A model generated the notes under the pieces. That model was not told where the DNA came from, ran no database searches, and worked only from the letters and a program-made list of their open reading frames with translations. DNA of 12,052 bases from Acidimicrobiia bacterium (GTDB taxonomy: Bacteria; Actinomycetota; Acidimicrobiia; Spongiisociales; SHLN01): contig JAUXJL010000033.1 in NCBI GenBank assembly GCA_030624805.1, forward strand, positions 1-12,052. Direction: 5' to 3'. This document shows, piece by piece, positions 7,496 through 12,052 of the stretch. Position numbers and translations under genes: made by a program. Every line of letters starts with the position of its first letter. The stretch's first letter is position 1.

Positions 7496-8224
7496 TCAAA
7501 GCGAGAAGACGAGAAAGAAGGCCGTGACGGCGTTGAAGCCCATGTGCATAAGGATGGGTCGGCTGAGTGAACCGCCACCGCGCTCCCGCACAAACCCAAG
7601 AATCACCCCGAGGCCGATGAGGGCAGGGACCAGAACGAGAGTGGCTGGATCGGCCAAATGGACGAGCCCAAAGACGACTCCGGTGGTCCAAATGGCACCG
7701 TTGAGCGACATGCGGGCCTTGAGAGCGTCGAGCAACGCCCCTCGGAATAACATTTCCTCGAGAATCGGCGCAAGTACGGCGATCACGAGCACTATGACGA
7801 TCTTTTCGCCGAAGTTGTCTGCGCTCTGGGCTGCTTCGACTACTTCCTGAGTGGGTTGCTCGATGTCGAGTGCTGCCAGAATGCCGGCGAGGGCAAGGCC
7901 CGAGACGAACAGAAGACCGATGCCATAGAGAAAGAACGGGAAGTCAGAGCCGGAGACGTGGAGATGAAAATCTTCCTTCAGATCTCCCGTCCCCTTGCGA
8001 CTGCTCAGCCATTTCAGGCCCAAGTACATCGCCCCGAACTGGGCGGCCGCCGCAACCATGATCACTCGTGGCAGCTGGTCATCTCCGGCGAAATCGTCGA
8101 GGTCGATGAATCCAGCAACGCCCGCGATCACCAGGCCGGCGATCGACGCGACCAATGCTGCGAGATACACAAAGATGGGATCGCGTACCAGCCAGGGCGA
8201 GGAAGTGGTTGGCTGAGTTTCCAT
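7496..8224 (-). CDS. CPBP (CAAX/bacteriocin-processing) family intramembrane protease
   Basis: The 242-residue product is hydrophobic, with about six to eight membrane segments. It carries all three CPBP (Abi/Rce1-like) motifs: EEMLFRG (156-162), FGLVH (185-189) and HMGFN (227-231). In the Rce1 structure the first Glu pair and the two His activate a water for peptide cleavage, so the protein should be catalytically competent. Bacterial substrates of this family are mostly unknown and nothing here names one. The ATG at 8224 overlaps the leuS stop in a TGATG arrangement, implying translational coupling and co-transcription with leuS. No SD of its own is needed or obvious. It converges with PPK2 over a 53-bp spacer. 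Confidence 0.9.
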   Translation of the reverse strand: METQPTTSSPWLVRDPIFVYLAALVASIAGLVIAGVAGFIDLDDFAGDDQLPRVIMVAAAAQFGAMYLGLKWLSSRKGTGDLKEDFHLHVSGSDFPFFLYGIGLLFVSGLALAGILAALDIEQPTQEVVEAAQSADNFGEKIVIVLVIAVLAPILEEMLFRGALLDALKARMSLNGAIWTTGVVFGLVHLADPATLVLVPALIGLGVILGFVRERGGGSLSRPILMHMGFNAVTAFFLVFSL

Positions 8225-10971
8225 CAGACGACAACGTTGACAAGGTTGGGCGGCCGAGCGATCACCTTCTTGGGCTCGCCCCCGTCCAGGTACACCTGAA
8301 CTCGTTGTGAGGCGAGCGCTAACTCGATGGCATCGGTCTCATCGATCTCCGCGTCCACTTCGATCCGATCGCGTACCTTGCCATTTACCTGAACAACCAT
8401 GGTCACCGAGTCTTCCCTGGCCATCTCGGGGTCGGCCTCGGGCCAGGACTGAAGGTGAATCGACTCGGAGTGGCCCCGCTCGTGCCACAGCTCCTCTGTG
8501 ATGTGGGGGGCAATCGGAGCCAGCAATAAGAGAAGCGTCTCCATAGACGCATCCCATGTCTCGGCGCTCACCGTACCGGCAGCCATCGTGTCGGCCAGGG
8601 TGTTCTTGAGTTTCATCAGCGCTGCCACAGCGGTGTTCCACTTGAAGACCTCGAAGTCGCGACCGACTTTCTCGATGGTCTGATGCACTGCCCGCAGGCT
8701 GTCAGCTTCGTCGATGGCCGTACCAGGCGTGTAGTCGTTGGTAGCGAGCTTCCAGACGTCTTCTAGGAAGCGCTGGGCGCCGAGAATGCCCCGACTGTCC
8801 CACGGGCCACCCTTCTGCCATTCGTAAGCAAACATCAGATAGGTGCGAACCGTGTCGGCCCCATATTGAGCGACCAAAGCGCCCGGCTCGACGACATTTC
8901 CGCGCGACTTCGACATGCGCTGCACCTCGAGGTGGGCTCGCAGCTGGTTGACGTCGTTGTCACCAGCGATCGTCGGGATCTCCACGGGGCACCCCTCAGG
9001 CACCTCTACGGTGACCATGCCGTCCCCAGTCCTTACCTGCAGCACATTCTCAGTGCGCCGCATGATCTCCCCGACCACCGAACCGTCGCCGGCCACCGCA
9101 TCCGAATCGACCAGAACGCGGGACGCAATCAGGAAAGCACCATCGAGCTGGCCATCAGCGACGATTCGATCACCTTCTTGTTCCTCGCCGAGGATTTGGC
9201 CCTGGCTTCGAAGCAGCGAAAGCGGCTCATCGAACAGGCCGCTGGGGTCGCGGCCATGAGCCCGCATGACCTCTGCCGTGTCATCAAACATCCCCAGGTC
9301 TCGCATCGCCTTGGTAAAAAACCTCGTGTACAGCAGGTGCAAGACGGCGTGCTCGGACCCGCCGGTATAGGTGTCCACCGGCAGCCAGTAGGCGGCCTCC
9401 TCTGGATCAAACGGTGCCTGGTCGTAGCGGGGTGATAGATATCGGTACTGATACCAAGACGAACACATGAAGGTGTCCATCGTGTCGGTTTCCCTCCGGG
9501 CCGGTTCACCTGCCGAATCAGTTGTGTTCAGAAAGGCCTCATGTCGCGTGAGAGCGTTGCCTCCGCCCGAGGTGAACTCGACATCCTCTGGCAAGAGAAC
9601 CGGCAGGTCGTCGTCGGAGACCATCTCTATGCCGTTCGATCCGACATAGATCGCTGGAATCGGGGCACCCCAAAAGCGCTGCCGGGAGATGAGCCAATCT
9701 CGAAGGCGATAGTTGATGGCTTCGGACCCGACCCCCTCACTCTCCAACCAATCGATGGCGGCCGCTACTGACGGGTTCTTGCGCCCTTTCTCGAGATTGG
9801 CAGGGACCCCGTCGATTGGCCCGCTGTTCACCATCTTCCCCGGCCCAACAAAAGATTCCTCCATATCGGGCTCAATCAGCAGCGTCTCGCCCTCAGGGTG
9901 AATTACGGGGACAATCGATAGACCGAATTGGCGGGCGAATTCGAAGTCGCGCTGATCGTGGGCCGGTACGGCCATGATCGCCCCCGACCCGTAGGTGAGC
10001 AGTACGTAGTCGGCGATCCAAACGGGGATTCGTTCCCGATTGACCGGGTTGATGGCATACCCACCGGTAAAGACACCGGTCTTCTCCCGTTCGGCCTCCA
10101 TTCGCTGAACCTCGGTGCGGCCGGCCGTTTGCCGGCGGTAGGCCTCGACCTCGTCGCGCTGGTCTTCGGTCATGAGGGCCTCGACCGCGGGATGCTCGGG
10201 CGCCAACACCATGAAGGTCGCCCCCCAGAGTGTGTCGGGACGGGTAGTGAACACTTCGAGCTCATCTCCCCCATCGGTTGTGAAGACGACGTTGGCGCCT
10301 TCGCTGCGGCCGATCCAGTTGGTTTGCATGATCCGGATCGGATCGGGCCAGTCGACACGGCTGAAGTCGAGGTACTCGTCGGCGTACTTGGTCATGGCGA
10401 AGAACCACTGCTCCATCATCTTCTGCACTACCGGTTGGCCTGTACGTTCGTCTTTGCCGTCGATCACCTGTTCATTTGCCAGCACGGTCTGCAGAGAGGG
10501 CGACCAGTTGACCACCGCTTCTCTCCGGTAGGCAAGGCCGGCTTCGTAGAACCTCTTGAAGAACCATTCTGTCCAGCGGTAGTAGGCGGGCGTGCAGCTG
10601 ATGGCCTCCCGCTCCCAATCGAACATCATCCCCATCGTGAGCATTTGTTTTTTCATCGTGGCAATGTTGTCAAAGGTCCACTTGGCGGGAGGAATATTGC
10701 GTTGCACTGCCGCGTTTTCGGCCGGGAGCCCGAAGGCATCGAAGCCCATCGGGAACAGCACGTTGAATCCCTTCATTCGCATGTATCGGGCCCTGGCGTC
10801 TGACGGGGTCATCGCAAACCAGTGACCGATGTGAAGGTCTCCAGATGGATACGGCAGCATGGTCACTGCATAATGTTTGGGTTTGTCCCAGTCCACACGG
10901 GAGCGATAGAGGCCATCAGCCTCCCAACGACCCTGCCACTTCGGTTCGATCTCGCCCGGTCGGTAATCCAT
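8224..10971 (-). CDS. leuS: Leucyl-tRNA synthetase, with a large insertion before the KMSKS loop
   Basis: LeuRS charges tRNA-Leu and hydrolyses misacylated products. The 915-residue product is somewhat longer than typical bacterial LeuRS (about 800-880). HIGH is at 47-50, preceded by MLPYPSGDL. The CP1 editing domain spans about 224-420, with the threonine-rich TTRPDTLWG (242-250) and YGSGAIMAVPAHDQRD (327-342). The DWLISRQRFWG and TYTGGSEHAVLHLLY motifs follow. The KMSKS loop is the variant RMSKS (685-689). The C-terminal anticodon-binding domain and the small VQVNGKVRDRI domain are intact. The zinc-module cysteines are replaced (NWSPSL), as in several bacterial lineages. About 90 residues (595-684) separate GQIL from RMSKS where many relatives have a few. 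The ATG at 10971 lacks an SD. The gene overlaps the CPBP start by one base. Confidence 0.97.
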   Translation of the reverse strand: MDYRPGEIEPKWQGRWEADGLYRSRVDWDKPKHYAVTMLPYPSGDLHIGHWFAMTPSDARARYMRMKGFNVLFPMGFDAFGLPAENAAVQRNIPPAKWTFDNIATMKKQMLTMGMMFDWEREAISCTPAYYRWTEWFFKRFYEAGLAYRREAVVNWSPSLQTVLANEQVIDGKDERTGQPVVQKMMEQWFFAMTKYADEYLDFSRVDWPDPIRIMQTNWIGRSEGANVVFTTDGGDELEVFTTRPDTLWGATFMVLAPEHPAVEALMTEDQRDEVEAYRRQTAGRTEVQRMEAEREKTGVFTGGYAINPVNRERIPVWIADYVLLTYGSGAIMAVPAHDQRDFEFARQFGLSIVPVIHPEGETLLIEPDMEESFVGPGKMVNSGPIDGVPANLEKGRKNPSVAAAIDWLESEGVGSEAINYRLRDWLISRQRFWGAPIPAIYVGSNGIEMVSDDDLPVLLPEDVEFTSGGGNALTRHEAFLNTTDSAGEPARRETDTMDTFMCSSWYQYRYLSPRYDQAPFDPEEAAYWLPVDTYTGGSEHAVLHLLYTRFFTKAMRDLGMFDDTAEVMRAHGRDPSGLFDEPLSLLRSQGQILGEEQEGDRIVADGQLDGAFLIASRVLVDSDAVAGDGSVVGEIMRRTENVLQVRTGDGMVTVEVPEGCPVEIPTIAGDNDVNQLRAHLEVQRMSKSRGNVVEPGALVAQYGADTVRTYLMFAYEWQKGGPWDSRGILGAQRFLEDVWKLATNDYTPGTAIDEADSLRAVHQTIEKVGRDFEVFKWNTAVAALMKLKNTLADTMAAGTVSAETWDASMETLLLLLAPIAPHITEELWHERGHSESIHLQSWPEADPEMAREDSVTMVVQVNGKVRDRIEVDAEIDETDAIELALASQRVQVYLDGGEPKKVIARPPNLVNVVV

Positions 10972-10979
10972 GCGGGGAG

Positions 10980-10988
10980 GTTAGAACA
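10980..10988 (-). promoter_or_regulatory. Possible extended -10 of leuS (leaderless)
   Basis: On the minus strand this reads TGTTCTAAC, a TGn extension plus TCTAAC (four of six to TATAAT). It ends 8 nt before the leuS ATG, so transcription would start at or within a few bases of the start codon. The intervening CTCCCCGC is not an SD. This would make leuS leaderless or nearly so, as is frequent in actinobacteria. No convincing -35 is present. Confidence 0.35.
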
Positions 10989-10995
10989 GTGCAGA

Positions 10996-11127
10996 GTTGA
11001 CGCTTGGCAGTTGACCGTTCACAAACAGCAACCGGTCGCCAGTCGCCGGTCGCCAGTTTTCCCGGGGTTGCCAACGGATACGGTGGTGGCATCAGGCATC
11101 AGGCAAAAGACGAGTCGCCAGTCGCCG
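10996..11127. repeat. Heptamer-phased repeats upstream of leuS
   Basis: Short units with a 7-bp period recur here. GTTGACG, CTTGGCA, GTTGACC and GTTCACA lie head to tail at 10996-11023. GTCGCCA, GTCGCCG and GTCGCCA lie at 11035-11055. GGCATCA occurs twice at 11088-11101, and GTCGCCA then GTCGCCG at 11114-11127. A fifth array (ACTGCTT, CCTGCCT, ACTGGGT, ACTGCGT) follows at 11269-11296. Open frames through this DNA look like artefacts of the repeats. This resembles the heptanucleotide short tandem repeats of cyanobacterial intergenic DNA, but that is analogy only. Confidence 0.7.
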
Positions 11128-11167
11128 GTTTTCCCGGGGTTGCTGATGGATACCTTGGTGGCATCAG
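11041..11167 (+). repeat. 55-bp imperfect direct repeat, two copies with 72-bp period
   Basis: Copy 1 is 11041-11095 and copy 2 is 11113-11167. They match at 48 of 55 positions without gaps, sharing GTTTTCCCGGGGTTGC, GGATAC and GGTGGCATCAG. The 17-bp spacer between them includes a second GGCATCA unit. No coding or RNA gene is recognisable in either copy. It is probably part of a dispersed intergenic repeat family of this genome. Confidence 0.8.
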
Positions 11168-11197
11168 CATCAAACGCGTTCGACAACCGCTCGGAAG

Positions 11198-11246
11198 CCG
11201 GAGAGCGAGCCGAAGGCGAGCACCGGAAAGCGAGCCGAAGGCGAGC
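11198..11246 (+). repeat. 24-bp direct repeat, two copies with 25-bp period
   Basis: Copies at 11198-11221 and 11223-11246 differ by one base (CCGGAG versus CCGGAA at the left end) and share AGCGAGCCGAAGGCGAGC. The unit is itself quasi-palindromic in composition (GCGAGC / GGCGAGC). Function is unknown. It lies between the 55-bp repeats and the structured RNA element. Confidence 0.75.
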
Positions 11247-11308
11247 GCTAAGCGGGTCCTGGGTGCGCACTGCTTCCTGCCTACTGGGTACTGCGTTCGG
11301 CTTTGAGC

Positions 11309-11314
11309 TAAGGT
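11309..11314 (+). promoter_or_regulatory. Possible -10 box for the 11320-11555 element
   Basis: TAAGGT fits the loose actinobacterial TAnnnT -10 pattern. It would place transcription start near 11320-11322, just before the extended SD. The -35 at 11285-11290 (TGGGTA) is poor. Tentative; it is listed because it fits the element downstream. Confidence 0.25.
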
Positions 11315-11325
11315 CTTTTCACCAG

Positions 11326-11341
11326 AGAAAGGAGGTGGTCC
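11326..11341 (+). promoter_or_regulatory. Extended Shine-Dalgarno, 16 nt complementary to the 16S rRNA 3' end
   Basis: AGAAAGGAGGTGGTCC differs at one base from AGAAAGGAGGTGATCC, the exact complement of the usual actinobacterial 16S 3' end GGATCACCTCCTTTCT. The difference (G for A) still allows a G-U pair. Ordinary SDs use four to seven of these bases. The AGGAGG core is 11 nt from ATG 11347, slightly long spacing. Confidence 0.65.
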
Positions 11342-11346
11342 CAAGA

Positions 11347-11388
11347 ATGAATGGTTTATCTAGGACTCTGGAGGTGGCCGGGCGCTAA
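11347..11388 (+). CDS. 13-residue leader-type peptide ORF
   Basis: The ORF encodes MNGLSRTLEVAGR and ends in TAA. It is the first ATG after the 16-nt extended SD (11326-11341). There is no run of one regulatory amino acid, so it is not an obvious amino acid attenuator. A second SD-like copy, GGAGGTGG, lies inside it at 11370-11377. The stop codon overlaps the start of the AAGCCAGC stem, so a terminating ribosome would sit on that hairpin. The peptide may matter less than translating it. The ORF is unproven; the SD is the main evidence. Confidence 0.4.
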   Translation: MNGLSRTLEVAGR

Positions 11389-11520
11389 GCCAGCCATCGA
11401 AAGGAGAGCTGGCTTCCCCTCGGGGCAGGTAGCGACTCCAAACCCGGACCACCGATTCTCTGAGACCCGTGAGCTGGTCCCTCAAGGCAGCAGTCTTCTG
11501 TTGAAGGATCTCGAGTCTTA

Positions 11521-11554
11521 CGAGCACCCCGCCTCCTTCGAGGCGGGGTGCTCG
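11521..11554 (+). terminator. 15-bp perfect GC-rich hairpin with CTTC loop
   Basis: CGAGCACCCCGCCTC, loop CTTC, then GAGGCGGGGTGCTCG: a perfect 15-bp stem. It closes the structured element and has the strength of an intrinsic terminator. No T-run follows on either strand (CGTAGAAGG on the plus side), so it would be the U-tract-less kind reported in actinobacteria. It lies 65-70 bp before the ATPase fragment, and would also shield that fragment from upstream transcription. Confidence 0.65.
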
Positions 11555-11620
11555 CGTAGAAGGCCTCGCGATATACGACCGTCCACGAAGCGAAGTCATC
11601 TCTCCGCCACTCCTTATCAG

Positions 11621-12052
11621 GCGGCCGTGGTGGTGATGGACGATTCGCACGCCGTGGCCGTGGTGGCCTTGGCGGACAAGATCCGCGACACGGCGGCCGA
11701 CACGATCAGTCGGCTGCGCGAGCTGGGAGTGACACCGGTGATGATCACAGGTGACGCCGAAGCGGTCGCCGCCGCGGTGGCCGGTGAACTTGGCATTGAC
11801 CGCTACTACGCCCGGGTGCTGCCCCAGGACAAAACTCGCATCGTCGGAGAGTTGAAGGCCGAAGGACCCACAGCCTTCGTCGGTGACGGGATCAACGACG
11901 CCCCGGCGCTACTCGAAGCCGACCTCGGCCTCGCCATCGGCACCGGTACCAACGTGGCGATCGAATCTGCCGACCTGGTCCTGGTCGAGAACGACCCGGC
12001 TGACGTCGCTCGAGCTATCACCCTGTCGAGAGCAACCCACCGCAAAATGAAC
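11621..12052 (+). pseudogene. 5'-truncated heavy-metal P-type ATPase (P and C-terminal part), runs off the window
   Basis: P1B-type ATPases export or import metal ions such as copper, zinc or cadmium across the membrane using an aspartyl phosphate. The visible 144 codons begin AAVVVMDDSHAVAVVALADKIR, the end of the N domain and its return to the P domain. They continue with TPVMITGD, VLPQDKTRIV and the hinge motif FVGDGINDAPALLEADLGLA, then IGTGTNVAIESADLVLVEND and RATHRKMN, where the next membrane helix should begin. Everything before this (membrane helices, CPC metal site, TGE, DKTGT phosphorylation site and most of the N domain) is absent. The upstream frame through the hairpin has no homology. 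Nearby GTG/ATG codons (11627-11636) lack an SD. A pseudogene left by a deletion or insertion is most likely; a misassembled junction is possible. Metal specificity cannot be told. Confidence 0.75.

Larger units (their letters stand above)
11320..11555 (+). ncRNA. Candidate structured RNA or short mRNA with extended SD and terminal hairpin
   Basis: The stretch has dense secondary-structure potential and no long protein gene. From 5' to 3': AGAAAGGAGGTGGTCC (11326-11341), complementary to the 16S rRNA 3' end; a 13-codon ORF (11347-11388); an 8-bp perfect stem AAGCCAGC/GCTGGCTT (11387-11394 with 11408-11415) whose loop exposes GAAAGGAG; CCCC-TC-GGGG at about 11416-11425; GGACCACC at 11446-11453, perfectly complementary to the SD segment GGTGGTCC (11334-11341); a small CAGCAG-TCTT-CTGTTG hairpin (11488-11503); and a 15-bp terminal hairpin (11521-11554). 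This looks like a free-standing transcript whose SD can be sequestered. It could be an attenuator leader, a small-peptide mRNA or a regulatory RNA. I cannot match it to a named RNA family. Confidence 0.5.

Noticed and set aside
9928..10803. Plus-strand open frame of 291 codons
   Set aside because: Antisense to the leuS catalytic and editing domains; no recognisable motif.
11035..11296. CRISPR array
   Set aside because: The repeats are 7, 24 and 55 bp with degenerate units; there are no regularly spaced unique spacers and no cas gene in the window.
11326..11341. A fragment of a 16S rRNA gene (antisense 3' end)
   Set aside because: Similarity to the 16S complement stops after 16 bases; the following bases do not continue into conserved 16S sequence, so it is an SD-like element and not an rRNA remnant.
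10822..11388. Plus-strand open frame of 188 codons through the repeats
   Set aside because: It crosses the leuS start, the repeat arrays and the 13-codon ORF in one frame; composition and lack of motif mark it as chance. Only its last 13 codons have an SD.
11347..11388. Amino acid attenuator leader peptide
   Set aside because: MNGLSRTLEVAGR has no run of a single regulatory codon, and no biosynthetic gene follows.

Overview
The window is GC-rich bacterial DNA, almost certainly from a member of the Actinomycetota. The order leuS - comEA - comEC - holA - rpsT - lepA is the arrangement I associate with that phylum. GTG starts and several genes without a Shine-Dalgarno (SD) sequence fit this too. 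The deeply branching, mostly uncultured Acidimicrobiia are my best guess, but I cannot prove the class from sequence alone.

Layout. lepA (translation factor EF4) runs leftwards and is cut by the left edge. A 394-bp spacer follows, holding a probable lepA promoter, about 65 codons of a decayed PLP-dependent decarboxylase, and the rpsT promoter region. rpsT (ribosomal protein bS20) and greA (transcript cleavage factor) run rightwards, probably as one unit. They converge on holA across a perfect 10-bp hairpin. comEA, comEC and holA form a leftward operon combining DNA uptake (helix-hairpin-helix DNA receptor, membrane channel) with the clamp-loader delta subunit. Divergent from comEA is a polyphosphate:nucleotide phosphotransferase (PPK2 family). 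It converges on a CPBP-family membrane protease gene, which is translationally coupled to the 3' end of leuS (leucyl-tRNA synthetase). PPK2 and CPBP look like additions to the ancestral leuS-comEA neighbourhood.

The right end (10972-11620) has no conventional gene and is the most unusual part. Upstream of leuS lies a stretch built largely on a 7-bp period (GTCGCCR, GGCATCA and NCTGNNT units), plus a 55-bp direct repeat and a 24-bp direct repeat. Next comes a compact element at about 11320-11555. Its 16-nt sequence is complementary, with one G-U pair, to the 3' end of 16S rRNA. It then has a 13-codon ORF, several stems including one that would sequester the SD, and a 15-bp perfect GC-rich hairpin. 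It looks like a small self-contained mRNA or regulatory RNA, and I do not recognise it as a named family. About 65 bp further on, the reading frame of a heavy-metal P-type ATPase begins abruptly in its P domain and runs off the window. Its N-terminal two thirds are absent.

The core genes (translation, replication, transcription fidelity) are ordinary. The candidates for novelty are the structured RNA, the heptamer-phased repeats, the decarboxylase remnant fused in frame upstream of rpsT, the truncated ATPase, and a roughly 90-residue insertion just before the KMSKS loop of LeuRS.
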